Below, one piece after another: positions 35,792 through 45,377 of a stretch of DNA of 64,000 bases. The notes under the pieces were generated by a model that was given only the letters and a program-made list of their open reading frames with translations, was not told the origin of the DNA and searched no databases. Source of the DNA: Roseibium sp. Sym1. GTDB taxonomy: Bacteria; Pseudomonadota; Alphaproteobacteria; Rhizobiales; Stappiaceae. How positions within the stretch are numbered: position 1 is the stretch's first letter; every line of letters begins with the position of its first letter. The position numbers were made by a program, and so were the translations under genes. The DNA lies in NCBI RefSeq assembly GCF_027359675.1, contig NZ_CP114786.1:2454501-2518500 (forward strand), written 5' to 3'.

Positions 35792-36697
35792 ATGACACAT
35801 GACAGTCAGAAACAGTCCGGTGGCAACGGTGCGTCCGGCGCCGCGCCGATCGCGGGCATCGGTCTCATCGTGCTGGCCTGTCTCAGCTTCTCGGTTCTGG
35901 ACGCCACGGCGAAATACCTGTCGACCAGCCTGCCGACCCTGCAGATCGTCTGGATGCGCTTCGTCAGCCATGTGTTCCTGTCGCTGGTTCTTTTCCAGGT
36001 CTGGAAGAAACCTTCGCTCCTGAAAACACGTCGGCCCGTCCTGCAGATCGTGCGGGCCTTCTGCCTTCTCGGCACGACCATCTGCAACTTCCTGGCCGTG
36101 CGCTACCTGCAGCTGGCGGAAACGATGGCCATCATGTTCGCGGGTCCCTTCGTGATCACCGCGCTTGCCGGGCCAATGCTCGGGGAATGGGCGGGCGCGC
36201 GGCGCTGGGCGGCGATCATTGTCGGGTTCATCGGTGTCCTGGTCGTGACGCAGCCCGGGCTCGGCGGCATGCATTGGGCGGCGATCTACTCCGTCGCGGC
36301 CATGATCTTCTACGCACTCTATGCGCTCTTGACCCGGATGCTGACGGCGACGGACGGATCCGCGGGGCTCCTCATCATTTCCGGGATCGTCGCAGCGGTT
36401 GCCATGGCACCGGCAGGGCTGACGGTGTGGCAAACGCCTCCGGACGCCTGGACCTGGTTGCTTCTGCTTGCCACCGGCGTCTTCGGAGCGGGCGGGCATT
36501 TCCTGTTCATCATGGCCCACCGGATCGCGCCGGCCCCGGTTCTGGCACCGTTCATCTATATCCAGATCGTCTGGATGATCACCCTCGGCTATTTCATCTT
36601 TGCGGATGTGCCGACATTCACCACCCTTCTGGGGGCCGCCATCGTGGTCGCTTCCGGTCTCTACATCCTCTACCGGGAGCGGGTGAAAGGCATATAA
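35792..36697 (+). CDS. EamA/DMT-family membrane transporter
   Basis: The 301-residue protein has ten predicted membrane segments in two EamA repeats (FSVLDATAKYLSTSLPTLQI in the first; VAAMIFYALYALLTRMLTAT in the second). The family exports or takes up metabolites, often amino acids or their analogues. ATG 35792 is favoured over an in-frame ATG at 35765, which adds nine residues of no family resemblance. Substrate unknown. Confidence 0.9.
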   Translation: MTHDSQKQSGGNGASGAAPIAGIGLIVLACLSFSVLDATAKYLSTSLPTLQIVWMRFVSHVFLSLVLFQVWKKPSLLKTRRPVLQIVRAFCLLGTTICNFLAVRYLQLAETMAIMFAGPFVITALAGPMLGEWAGARRWAAIIVGFIGVLVVTQPGLGGMHWAAIYSVAAMIFYALYALLTRMLTATDGSAGLLIISGIVAAVAMAPAGLTVWQTPPDAWTWLLLLATGVFGAGGHFLFIMAHRIAPAPVLAPFIYIQIVWMITLGYFIFADVPTFTTLLGAAIVVASGLYILYRERVKGI

Positions 36698-36885
36698 CCT
36701 TGCCCCGGCAACCTGTTCTTGCCTGCGAAGCGGTTGACGGCTCAGGTGTCTTTCCGTCTTAATACCGCCTGTCATTCTTGTGCCAAGGGCGGTTCATCGC
36801 GCGCCGGTGGATGCCTGAGAGAATGTCTGCTGTTGGCAACATGCCGGTCAGCAAGGGTCACCAGCCTGTCTGAAGGGGGTATGGC

Positions 36886-37530
36886 ATGGAACTGAACCGA
36901 CGCGGATTTCTGGGAGGGGCTGCTGCCGTTGCGGGCACGCTTGCCATGCCGCATGTAGCCCGGGCGAATGCCGCCGCAAATGCCTATTTCAATGGCTATC
37001 AGCCCGACAGCGGCTTTCAATACCGCAGGACCAATTTCAAGCGCATCGACCCGGTCTGGCACCGCCAGATGGTCAAGTATTTCAGCGACGAGCCACCGGG
37101 CACCGTGGTGGTCGATACCAACAACCACTTCCTCTACTGGGTCTGGGAAAACAACACCGCGCTTCGCTATGGTGTGGGTGTGGGCCGGGAAGGGTTCCAG
37201 TGGTTCGGACGCGCACGTATCGATCGCAAGGCGATGTGGCCGCGCTGGGTGCCGCCACCCGAGATGCTCAAGCGACAGCCTGACCTGCCGCGCCTGGTGG
37301 AGGGCGGGGCGGCCAACAATCCGCTCGGGCCGCGCGCGCTCTATCTCTATCGTGACGGCCGCGATCTCGGCTACCGGCTGCACTCGACACTGGAGCCCTG
37401 GAGCATCGGCCGTGATGTGTCGAGCGGTTGCATCCGGATGTTTCCGGAGGACGTGATCGATCTCTATCAGCGCTGTCCGAAAGGAACCGGCGTTCTGGTG
37501 CTGGAGCACCTTGGGGCGAATGCCGGCTGA
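36886..37530 (+). CDS. L,D-transpeptidase (YkuD/ErfK family) with Tat-like signal
   Basis: The 214-residue protein has a twin-arginine-like leader (MELNRRGFLGGAAAVAGTLA) and a YkuD domain. The active-site segment is LHSTLEPWSIGRDVSSGCIR, where the Cys is the nucleophile and the first His the partner. Such enzymes make 3-3 peptidoglycan cross-links or attach proteins to peptidoglycan. ATG 36886 follows GAAGGGGG. It is followed at once by a hairpin and an OmpA-family lipoprotein, both acting at the cell wall. Confidence 0.92.
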   Translation: MELNRRGFLGGAAAVAGTLAMPHVARANAAANAYFNGYQPDSGFQYRRTNFKRIDPVWHRQMVKYFSDEPPGTVVVDTNNHFLYWVWENNTALRYGVGVGREGFQWFGRARIDRKAMWPRWVPPPEMLKRQPDLPRLVEGGAANNPLGPRALYLYRDGRDLGYRLHSTLEPWSIGRDVSSGCIRMFPEDVIDLYQRCPKGTGVLVLEHLGANAG

Positions 37531-37541
37531 TGCCGGCATTC
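37518..37541 (+). terminator. Hairpin spanning the L,D-transpeptidase stop codon
   Basis: Perfect 10-bp arms GAATGCCGGC (37518-37527) and GCCGGCATTC (37532-37541) enclose TGAT, which contains the TGA stop (37528-37530). No U tract follows. It may stabilise the upstream mRNA or attenuate read-through into the next gene at 37561. Confidence 0.55.
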
Positions 37542-37560
37542 ATAAAAACAACAAAGGACC

Positions 37561-38100
37561 GTGGGGGCTTCCTTGGAAAATTGGATTGGCCGGTTTGGCC
37601 AGGGTGCGGCGATCGCGCTCATCATCGGATTCGCGCTTGCCGGCTGTAACAGTTCCAGCATCTCGTCTCCGGACGTCACCAACGCGCCGGCAGCCGGTTT
37701 CGGCAATATCTCGCCCGGCTCCGAGGAAGAGTTCATCATCAATGTCGGCCGCCGGATCTATTTCGAGAAGGGCTCTGCCGTTGTCACCGACGAAGCCAGG
37801 ATCACGATCGAAAACCAGGCGCGCTGGCTGAAGCGCAACAAGAAGTGGCTGGTCAAGATCCAGGGACATGCCGACGACCCAGGCAGCGAGGCGGCCCAGA
37901 AAACCCTGTCCACGCAGCGCGGGAACGCGGTCATGGCCGAACTCGTCAAGCTTGGGGTCAACCAGAAACGCCTGTGGGTCAAGGGATACGGCGTGGAACG
38001 GCCGGTCACCGACTGCGACGAGCTGACCTGCCAGTCCCAGAACCGGCGGGTCGTCGTCAACCTGCGCGAAGAATTCGATGATTCCGCGCCGGGCCGGTGA
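37561..38100 (+). CDS. OmpA-family (Pal-like) lipoprotein
   Basis: The 179-residue protein has a lipoprotein signal (lipobox ALAGC at about residue 29) and an OmpA C-terminal peptidoglycan-binding domain (GRRIYFEKGSAVVTDEARIT; VKIQGHADDPGSE; LSTQRGNAVMAELVKLGV; QSQNRRVVVNLR). The conserved Asp and Arg that bind diaminopimelate are present (HADD, NRRV). It anchors the outer membrane to peptidoglycan. It starts with GTG 37561 (TTG at 37573 is an alternative). It is Pal-like but is not flanked by tol genes, so it is probably a paralogue. Confidence 0.87.
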   Translation: MGASLENWIGRFGQGAAIALIIGFALAGCNSSSISSPDVTNAPAAGFGNISPGSEEEFIINVGRRIYFEKGSAVVTDEARITIENQARWLKRNKKWLVKIQGHADDPGSEAAQKTLSTQRGNAVMAELVKLGVNQKRLWVKGYGVERPVTDCDELTCQSQNRRVVVNLREEFDDSAPGR

Positions 38101-38204
38101 GGTTTTCAGAGGAAACGCAGGAAATTCAGAAAAACCTGTTTACCGCGGTGGCCGGGAGATATAACGGTTGCTCCCATCGCTGCCGCGGTCACCGAGAAAA
38201 ATGA

Positions 38205-39296
38205 ATGTCTGAAGACAACGGATCCAAGCCCCCTCCGCCGGACCTCCCGCAAAAACCAGGCAAGCGGCTCACTCTTGGACATATTGCCGACCAGCTCGGC
38301 ATTTCGACCGCCACGGTGTCGCTGGCGCTCAGGGACAGTCCGCTTGTTGCCGAGGAAACCAGGGAAAAGGTCAAGCAGACAGCCCAGGAAATCGGCTATA
38401 TCTACAATCGCTCCGCGGCGTCGCTGCGCACGGCGCGCAGCCAGATCGTCGGCGTTGCCGTTCATGACATCCTGAACCCCTATTTCGCCGAAGTCTTCTC
38501 CGCGCTCGAAGACGTTCTGGAGGAGCAGGGCCAGATGATCTTCATCAGCAACCACAGGGACGACGTCAAGCGCCAGCGCGCCTTCGTGAACACACTGCTG
38601 CAGCATCGGGCGGACGGGTTGATCCTGTGTCCCTCGGTCGGCACCACCGCGGAAGAAATCAACCGCCTAGTGGATCAGGGCATCCCGGTCACGCTGGTGG
38701 CGCGCGAAGTCCCGGGCGTGTGGGCGCCGTGCGTGCGCGGCGACGACCAGAGCGGTGTCTACCAGGTCACCCGCCACCTGATCCGGCAGGGGCACAAGGA
38801 CATTGCCATGGTCGGCGGCCGGCGCGGCAGCTCGACCGGCCGCTACCGCAACGCGGGTTGGCGCATGGCGCTTGAAGAGGCCGGACTGGATCCGGACAAG
38901 CAGCTCGACCTTCCGGAACTGATGACACAGGCAGACGGCCGGGCCGCGGTTCCCAAGATCCTGGAAGCTCCGAACAGGCCGACGGCGATCGTTGCCTTCA
39001 ACGACCTGGTTGCGCTTGGACTGATGACCACCTTCCGGCGTGCTGGTATCGAACCCGGGCCGGATATCGCCATCACCGGCTATGACGATGTCGACGGTGC
39101 GGATGCGCGGACCCCCGCCCTGACCACTGTTTCCGCGCAACCGGACAAGATCGGCCGCCTGGCGGCCCTGACCCTGTTGCGGCAGATTGCGGGTGATCGT
39201 GTGCCCAATACCCCGATCGTGATCGAACCAGAATTGCGGATCCGCGAAAGTTCGCCGCCGCCCGGGGTTCGGCTGGCACCGAAACTGACCGAATAA
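38205..39296 (+). CDS. LacI-family transcriptional regulator
   Basis: The 363-residue protein has an N-terminal LacI HTH (LTLGHIADQLGISTATVSLA) with hinge helix (SLRTARSQIVGV) and a periplasmic-binding-protein-like effector domain (DGLILCPSVGTT; IVAFNDLVALGLMTTFRRAG; DIAITGYDDVDGAD). The N-terminal extension is Pro-rich. Its target is not evident: the gene downstream is a convergent BCCT transporter. Confidence 0.92.
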   Translation: MSEDNGSKPPPPDLPQKPGKRLTLGHIADQLGISTATVSLALRDSPLVAEETREKVKQTAQEIGYIYNRSAASLRTARSQIVGVAVHDILNPYFAEVFSALEDVLEEQGQMIFISNHRDDVKRQRAFVNTLLQHRADGLILCPSVGTTAEEINRLVDQGIPVTLVAREVPGVWAPCVRGDDQSGVYQVTRHLIRQGHKDIAMVGGRRGSSTGRYRNAGWRMALEEAGLDPDKQLDLPELMTQADGRAAVPKILEAPNRPTAIVAFNDLVALGLMTTFRRAGIEPGPDIAITGYDDVDGADARTPALTTVSAQPDKIGRLAALTLLRQIAGDRVPNTPIVIEPELRIRESSPPPGVRLAPKLTE

Positions 39297-39320
39297 GTGC
39301 ATCAGGTTCCGGACATGAAA

Positions 39321-39350
39321 ACGGGCGGCCAGTGGCCGCCCGTTGTGTTT
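39321..39350. terminator. Bidirectional terminator between LacI and BCCT genes
   Basis: Ten-bp perfect arms ACGGGCGGCC (39321-39330) and GGCCGCCCGT (39334-39343) around AGT, followed by TGTGTTT on the plus strand and by TTTTC on the minus strand. It serves two convergent genes. Confidence 0.85.
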
Positions 39351-39366
39351 GTCAATGTGCCCTGTG

Positions 39367-41007
39367 CTAGCGGGGCTCGTCCATGAGGCCCTTGAAGATG
39401 GCATAGCAGGACAGGAGCAGCACGATCGTGAACGGGAAGCCCGTCGAGACGGCCATGGCCTGCAACGCCCCGAGCCCGCCGCCGAGGAGCAGGGCAATGG
39501 CCACAAGCCCCTCGAAGGTGCACCAGAACACGCGCTGTGACACCGGTGCGTCGACCTTGCCACCCGCCGTTATCGTGTCGATAACCAGCGAACCGGAGTC
39601 GGACGAGGTGACGAAGAACACGATCACCAGGACGATGCCGATGAACGAGGTGATCGAGGCCATCGGCAGGTCGGCAAGCATGCCGAACAGCGACAGTTCC
39701 GGGCTGTAGCTGGCGATGACGTATTCGTGGACCTTGCTGTCGGCACCGCTGGTCAGAACCTGCTCGACCGCGGTGCCGCCGAAGGCCGTCATCCAGACAA
39801 CCGAGACAATGGTCGGGATGATCAGGACGCAGACCACGAATTCACGCACGGTCCGGCCCCGGCTGACCCGGGCGATGAACATGCCGACAAACGGCGACCA
39901 GGAAATCCACCAGGCCCAGTAGAACGATGTCCAGCCCTGCCGGAAGCCGTCGTCGTCCCGGCCAAACGGCATGGACAGCGGAATGACATCCTTGCCATAG
40001 GCTACCAGGTTGGCGAAGAAATCGGACACCAGCGTGGCCGTCGGCCCGGCGGCGATCACGAACACCAGGAGCAGGGCCGCAATCAGCATGTTGATTTCGG
40101 ACAGGACCTTGACGCCGCCATCGAGACCGCGCAGCACCGAGACCAGTGCGACCGTGGTGATGCCGATGATCAGGATCACCTGGGCGGTGTCGCTGACCGG
40201 TATGCCGAACACGAAGTCGAGCCCGGCATTGGCCTGCTGGGCACCGAAGCCGAGCGAGGTCGCAAGACCGAACAGGGTGGCGAACACCGCGAGGATGTCG
40301 ATGATGTGACCCGGCCAGCCCCAGGTGCGCTCTCCGAAAATCGGATAGAACACCGACCGCATGGTCAGCGGCAGTCCCTTGTTGAACGAGAACAGGGCCA
40401 GTGCCAGCGCAACGACGGCATAGATCGCCCAGGGATGCAGTCCCCAGTGGAAGATCGTGGCCGCCATGCCCATGGCTTTCGCCGCAGCGACATTTTCAGG
40501 GATCAGGTTGCCGTCAGCATCGAAGGGTTTGGCCACACCGAGCGGTTCGGAAAAGGCCATGTGATAGACGGGTTCCAGAACGCCGAAGAACATCAGGCCG
40601 ATGCCCATGCCGGCCGCGAACAGCATCGCGAACCAGCCGAAATAGGTGTAGTCCGGATCCGCGTCCTTGCCGCCTATGCGGACACCGCCAAGCGGCGTGA
40701 CGATCAGCACCAGGCAGACAAGCACGAAAACGTTGCCCGAAATGATGAAGAACCAGTCCAGATTGGACGTCAGCCATTTGCGCAAGGCGTCGAAGAGTGG
40801 TCCGACCTCGGTCTGGAAGGCGAGGGTCAGGAAAACGAAGGCGACGATGGTCAGTCCGGAGACCAGAAAGACCGGGTTGTGGATGTCGAGGTTGAAGGGG
40901 CCGACGCTTGTCTCGATATTGTCCTGGCCGATTTCGTAATCGGTGTCGATGATATTGGCATCCCCTTCAGGATCCGGGATGCCCTGGTTGCCTGTGCTGT
41001 CGCTCAT
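39367..41007 (-). CDS. BCCT-family transporter (betaine/choline/carnitine type)
   Basis: The 546-residue protein has 12 membrane segments and the family signature FYWAWWISWSPFVGMFIARV followed by SRGRTVREF. The Gly-rich helix GMGIGLMFFGVLEPVYHM is also characteristic. These secondary transporters take up quaternary ammonium osmolytes, usually with Na+. The acidic N-terminal 50 residues are cytoplasmic. A UspA protein lies just upstream on the same strand, a pairing seen with osmolyte transporters. Exact substrate not assignable. Confidence 0.93.
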   Translation of the reverse strand: MSDSTGNQGIPDPEGDANIIDTDYEIGQDNIETSVGPFNLDIHNPVFLVSGLTIVAFVFLTLAFQTEVGPLFDALRKWLTSNLDWFFIISGNVFVLVCLVLIVTPLGGVRIGGKDADPDYTYFGWFAMLFAAGMGIGLMFFGVLEPVYHMAFSEPLGVAKPFDADGNLIPENVAAAKAMGMAATIFHWGLHPWAIYAVVALALALFSFNKGLPLTMRSVFYPIFGERTWGWPGHIIDILAVFATLFGLATSLGFGAQQANAGLDFVFGIPVSDTAQVILIIGITTVALVSVLRGLDGGVKVLSEINMLIAALLLVFVIAAGPTATLVSDFFANLVAYGKDVIPLSMPFGRDDDGFRQGWTSFYWAWWISWSPFVGMFIARVSRGRTVREFVVCVLIIPTIVSVVWMTAFGGTAVEQVLTSGADSKVHEYVIASYSPELSLFGMLADLPMASITSFIGIVLVIVFFVTSSDSGSLVIDTITAGGKVDAPVSQRVFWCTFEGLVAIALLLGGGLGALQAMAVSTGFPFTIVLLLSCYAIFKGLMDEPR

Positions 41008-41036
41008 GGGCGCGTTCCTTGTGGTTCGGGATTCAC

Positions 41037-41450
41037 TTATCTGACGAGGAAGACGGAGACATCCGCATGACTTGCGAGGCGTCCGCCATTGGAGGGCCAG
41101 AGATGATCCGCGATGTTGGGAATATGCGTTTGCATGACCACAAGATCCGCACCGGTTTCATGAACGGCCTGCAGGAGGCCTTCATCGAGGTCGATCGTCG
41201 GATCATGGGTAAACACGGCATGGCCGGAAGCCTGAACTTCGTGTTTCGTGCCTTGCTCGGCGGCAAACGCGTCCAGCTTTTTCCTGAATTCGTCAGGGGT
41301 GTGCGCCAGAGGTCCCGGGGCAGCCGTCGTCACGGCCGTGAAGACCACAGGAAGATTGTCCTGTTTTGCCAGGTATGCGCCCGTGGAAACAGCTTTTTCC
41401 AGTTTATCCGCATGACTTAGGTCAATAGGAATGAGTATTTTCTTGAACAA
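41037..41450 (-). CDS. Universal stress protein (UspA family)
   Basis: The 137-residue single Usp domain reads FKKILIPIDLSHADKLEKAV, ADLVVMQTHIPN and ends HADVSVFLVR. I chose TTG 41450 because GGGAGG lies 5 bases before it and the family begins just there. The usual ATP-binding G-x2-G-x9-G(S/T) is altered (SNGGRLASHADVS), so nucleotide binding is uncertain. It lies upstream of the BCCT gene and is probably co-transcribed, analogous to TeaD beside an ectoine transporter. Confidence 0.88.
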   Translation of the reverse strand: MFKKILIPIDLSHADKLEKAVSTGAYLAKQDNLPVVFTAVTTAAPGPLAHTPDEFRKKLDAFAAEQGTKHEVQASGHAVFTHDPTIDLDEGLLQAVHETGADLVVMQTHIPNIADHLWPSNGGRLASHADVSVFLVR

Positions 41451-41877
41451 ATGTCCCTCCCTGAATTGTATAGGCAAGAAATGACAAGTCGAGCCGTAGA
41501 GGTGATCCGGCGAAGGGGTCGTAATAATTTTGTTTCAGTTTCTGATTTATAAACCACTCCGCCCGCTTCACCGTACTGTTGCATGTCGGGCCGTGTGCGT
41601 CAAAAGAACGGCACCAAAATGCTGTCAGGCGACACGGGTGCCGCGCAGGCTTGTGCGGAAGGCCGTTCGGGTGTCCGGTTTGCGGCGGGATGTCTTTTCG
41701 GAATGCGTCGGAAATGCCGGACCACATAGGCCCTTATCACGGCAAAGACCACCTGATCCGTCACGTGTGGCTATGGCGGTCGTGCCTTGAAGGCCCGGAT
41801 TTCAGGTTGGCGCCATACTTCCTGCCGGCGGTTCCGGCGTGGCCGGGCAACCGGGTGGGCAGACGCGGTGCGTCCGT
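41451..41877. other. 427-bp gap without a convincing gene
   Basis: This stretch lies between the end of the diguanylate cyclase gene and the start of uspA, both on the minus strand. It must hold the uspA-BCCT promoter, probably in the AT-rich part at 41520-41565. A plus-strand frame opening at TTG 41579 contains CPVC followed 13 residues later by H-x4-H, a C2H2-like spacing. It has no ribosome site and no resemblance I recognise, so I do not call it a gene. Confidence 0.4.
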
Positions 41878-44070
41878 CTAAAAAACCGAAACCTTCTCAG
41901 GCTCCCCCACATAGGCGACGCACTTGTTGCGGCCGGTGGACTTGGCCTCGTAGAGCGCCGTGTCCGCCTTTTGCATGAGGGTCGAGAATTCGACATCCTC
42001 GCGGGCCGCCGCGGCCAGACCCAGGCTGCAGGTGACCGTCTGCTCGACGCGATCCAGCTGGCACTCCTCCATGATCCTGACCCGCAGCCGTTCGCAGACC
42101 AGCATGGCATCTTCCATGCTGGTGTTGTGCAGGATCATGCAGAATTCCTCGCCGCCGACACGCCCGAACACATCAACGGCGCGCAGGGCGCCGCCAACGA
42201 CGTTCGCGAACAGTTTGAGGATTTCATCACCGGCGGCGTGGCCATGCAGGTCGTTGATCTGCTTGAACTTGTCGATGTCCATCATGACCGCGGTGAAAGG
42301 CTGCTTCGTCCGGCGGAAGCGCTGGATTTCCGTATTGGCGCGTTCCAGAAAGGCGCGGCGGTTCAGGATCTGGGTGAGGTCGTCAATGCTGGCCACACGC
42401 TCCAGGTTGATCTTGGCATCCATCAGGGCCTGATGGTCGCGCTGGCGGGCAATTTCATGGCCGACCCAGTCCGCGAACTGGCGCACGATCTGAATGTCCG
42501 CCGGAGAGAACGGGCGTTTACGCGTATCGGGCGACGTGAAGTTGATCGTTCCATGAACCACGCCGTCCACCAGGAGCGGCGCGCCGATATAGGTCTCGAG
42601 AGCGAAGATCTCGTAGCAGGGATGCCTGGCAAATTCGGATTCGCCGGCTTTCGCGGTCGCCAGCGGGCCATCGGCGTCCAGCGTCAGCCTGCAGTAGGTG
42701 TTTTCCAGCGGGAAGGAGGTGCCGGGCACGAATTCTTCGCCGGGGCTGTGCGCATGGGTGATGGTGTAGTGATCGTCGATGACGTGGCTGATGATGCCGA
42801 ATGGCAGGTCGAAATGCTCCGTCCCCAGGCGCAGGATTTCGGCGATCTTGTCATCATGGCTGAGTTCGCGCGTGGAGGTGATTGCATAAAGCTCGGCCAG
42901 CGTGCGTTCGGTCTTCTTGCGATCGGTGATGTCGGAGATCAGCACAACGATGCCCTCCACCGTGCCGTCTTCGGCGACGCGGGGATTGCAGCTCATCAGG
43001 CATTCGCGATGAACGCCGTCCGGAAAGTGAAAGCTGACCTCCGCGGACACCTTCTCGCCTCTCAGGGCCTGGTCGAAGGCGGCGCGCACCTGTTCGCGTT
43101 CCTTCCAGGGCAGCCGGTCGCGCAGGCGGGTGCCGATCAGGGTTTCCGGCTTTTCGGCAAACCATTCGCACCCGGTCTTGTTGACGAAGACACAGTTGCC
43201 GTCCACATCCACCTCGGTGACGCTCGCGGTGATGTTGTCGGCCATCAGGGACAGGTTGCGATAGGCGTTTTCCGCTTGGGCCCGGGCCTTTTTCAGCTCG
43301 GTGATGTCGGCCCGGATGCCGGCGATGCCGCCGCTGGTGGTCCGCGTTTCCGAAACGCGCAGCCAGCGGCCGTCGCCGAGGTTCTGCTCCACGACGGATC
43401 CGTCTGCAGCCAGATGGCGGGCCATGCGCTCCTCGAGCCATTCATCATTGCTGAGATTGCCCGTGTCATACTGGTTCCTGTTGAGGCCGAACCGCAGGAT
43501 GTCCTCGAACCGGTTGCCCGGGAAAATCGCCGGCGCCGAATGTGCATAGATCTCGCGATACTGGTCGTTGCAGATGATCAGGCGGTCTTCACTGTCATAG
43601 ATCGCGAACCCCTCGGTGATCGCATCCAGGGCGTCTTCCAGCGTGAGCGCGATGTCGCTGAGCTTGCTTTCCAGCGCCTTGCGTTCGGACTGGTCGCGGG
43701 CGATGAAAAGAAGGCCTTCCAGGCTGTGCTTGCTGTCGAACAACGGAGCACTGACAACTTCCGCAATTGTCCTGGAGCCGTCGCCACGCACCAGTTCAAG
43801 TTCGTAGGATTTTCGGTGCCGCTGATCAGACGGCGTCTTGTAGAGTTCACCCATTGCCGCGAATTGCGACGCGTCCGCGAAAAAGCGCTCGGTTGTCGAA
43901 CCGACCAGCTTGTCCTTGCTCTCGCGCAGGAGATCGACCATGGCATCGTTGACGAAGACAATGGTCCGTTCCGCATTCGTGATCAGCACGCATTCGTTCA
44001 AACTTCCGAACGACCGCTCCAGATCCAGTATGATGCTTTCAGCCATATCGGTCCTCGTCATCGCGCCCAT
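41878..44070 (-). CDS. PAS/GAF diguanylate cyclase
   Basis: The 730-residue cytoplasmic protein has three PAS domains (about 20-135, 145-260, 270-385), a GAF domain (about 390-540) and a C-terminal GGDEF domain with the active site VGGEEF. The RAVD sequence five residues before it is the RxxD inhibitory site, so product feedback is expected. It would make cyclic di-GMP from GTP in response to signals sensed by PAS or GAF. The start could also be the ATG at 44046, which has GAGGA ahead. No EAL domain. No partner gene nearby. Confidence 0.92.
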   Translation of the reverse strand: MGAMTRTDMAESIILDLERSFGSLNECVLITNAERTIVFVNDAMVDLLRESKDKLVGSTTERFFADASQFAAMGELYKTPSDQRHRKSYELELVRGDGSRTIAEVVSAPLFDSKHSLEGLLFIARDQSERKALESKLSDIALTLEDALDAITEGFAIYDSEDRLIICNDQYREIYAHSAPAIFPGNRFEDILRFGLNRNQYDTGNLSNDEWLEERMARHLAADGSVVEQNLGDGRWLRVSETRTTSGGIAGIRADITELKKARAQAENAYRNLSLMADNITASVTEVDVDGNCVFVNKTGCEWFAEKPETLIGTRLRDRLPWKEREQVRAAFDQALRGEKVSAEVSFHFPDGVHRECLMSCNPRVAEDGTVEGIVVLISDITDRKKTERTLAELYAITSTRELSHDDKIAEILRLGTEHFDLPFGIISHVIDDHYTITHAHSPGEEFVPGTSFPLENTYCRLTLDADGPLATAKAGESEFARHPCYEIFALETYIGAPLLVDGVVHGTINFTSPDTRKRPFSPADIQIVRQFADWVGHEIARQRDHQALMDAKINLERVASIDDLTQILNRRAFLERANTEIQRFRRTKQPFTAVMMDIDKFKQINDLHGHAAGDEILKLFANVVGGALRAVDVFGRVGGEEFCMILHNTSMEDAMLVCERLRVRIMEECQLDRVEQTVTCSLGLAAAAREDVEFSTLMQKADTALYEAKSTGRNKCVAYVGEPEKVSVF

Positions 44071-44195
44071 GGTCAGGCTTGTCCGTATTCAAGACGATAA
44101 AAGTTTAATAAAAGGGATACGTTGCGGAAGTGTTCCGGGTTGACTTGATGATAGTCACGAATTCCTGTTGTGCGTAAAGGTAATGTTTGCCGAAG

Positions 44196-45377
44196 TTAGC
44201 TCTTTGATTTCCGGGAAAGAAATTCCCCGATCCGTCCCAGTGCTTTTTGGATATTCCCGGTCGAGTTAGCGTAGGACAACCTGATGTAACCTTCGCCGAG
44301 GATCCCGAAGTCGGGTCCGCCGATCGTTGCGACACCCGCGTGTTCAAGCAGGCTTGACGCGAGTTCCTTGGATTTCCAGCCGGTGTTCTTGATGTTCGGG
44401 AACGCATAAAATGCCCCGAGGGGCGTCCGGCAGCTCATTCCGTCGATCGCATTCAGACCCGCGACGATGACCTTGCGCCGGTCATCGAATTCCCGAACCA
44501 TCTCGGTGACGGCCGTTTGCGGGCCGGTCAGGGCGGCAAGGGCAGCATACTGGGCGGGCGCGTTGACGCAGGACCAGGCATTCACGGCGAGTTTCCGCGC
44601 CTTGTCGATCAGGGCGTCCGGCCAGACGGCAAAGCCGAGGCGCCAGCCCGTCATGGCGTAAGTCTTCGACCATCCGTCCAGCAGGATCAGGCGGTCGCGC
44701 AGAGAGTCGAATGTCAGCAGCGACACGTGTTCCATGCCGTCATAGGTCATCTGCGAATAGATTTCGTCCGACAGGACCGCGACTTGGGGATGGTGTTCGA
44801 GGCCGCGGACCAGTTTTTCGATCTCGGCGCGGGGTGTCACGCCACCGGTCGGGTTGGCCGGCGAGTTCAGGATCAGAAGCCGCGTGCGCCCGGTTATCAG
44901 GGACAGTGTTTCCTCAGCCGAAAAGGCAAAGTCGTTTTCTTCCCGGATCGGCACGGGCACCGGGCGGGCGCCGGTGAATTCGATCATCGAACGGTAGATC
45001 GGAAAGCCCGGATCCGGATAGAGAATGTCGGTCCCCGGTTCGCCGAACATCAGGATGGCCATGAACATGGTCACCTTGCCACCGGGCACGATCAGGACGT
45101 TGCCCGGATCGGTCTCCGCACCGTGCCGTTTCAGGAGATCCGCGCTGACGGCTTCCCTGAGCGGCGCAATGCCGGTCGCCGGTGTATATCCGTGATGGCC
45201 GTCCCTGAGTGCCTTGACCGCCGCTTCTACGATGTGCCCGGGTGTCTTGAAATCCGGCTGGCCGATGCCGAGATTGATGATGTCGCGGCCCTGTTGCGCC
45301 AGCTCCGTGGCCCGTGCCAGCACGGCAAACGCGTTTTCCTCGCCTATGCGGTCAAATCCGGCAATTGTCTGAAGCAT
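44196..45377 (-). CDS. Class I pyridoxal-phosphate aminotransferase (AspC/AlaA-like)
   Basis: The 393-residue enzyme has fold-type I landmarks: INLGIGQPDFKTP, NSPANPTGG, the SDEIYSQMTYDG Asp/Tyr pair, the PLP Lys in LDGWSKTYAMTGWRLGF, and the substrate-carboxylate Arg in GYIRLSYA. The subgroup includes aspartate/alanine/tyrosine-type transaminases; the exact substrate is not assignable. ATG 45377 has an excellent site (GGGAGG). Divergent from the CobW-type gene. Confidence 0.92.
   Translation of the reverse strand: MLQTIAGFDRIGEENAFAVLARATELAQQGRDIINLGIGQPDFKTPGHIVEAAVKALRDGHHGYTPATGIAPLREAVSADLLKRHGAETDPGNVLIVPGGKVTMFMAILMFGEPGTDILYPDPGFPIYRSMIEFTGARPVPVPIREENDFAFSAEETLSLITGRTRLLILNSPANPTGGVTPRAEIEKLVRGLEHHPQVAVLSDEIYSQMTYDGMEHVSLLTFDSLRDRLILLDGWSKTYAMTGWRLGFAVWPDALIDKARKLAVNAWSCVNAPAQYAALAALTGPQTAVTEMVREFDDRRKVIVAGLNAIDGMSCRTPLGAFYAFPNIKNTGWKSKELASSLLEHAGVATIGGPDFGILGEGYIRLSYANSTGNIQKALGRIGEFLSRKSKS

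Noticed and set aside
41422..41727. Minus-strand frame covering the uspA upstream region
   Set aside because: It overlaps the start of uspA in another frame and has no start site or recognisable protein features.
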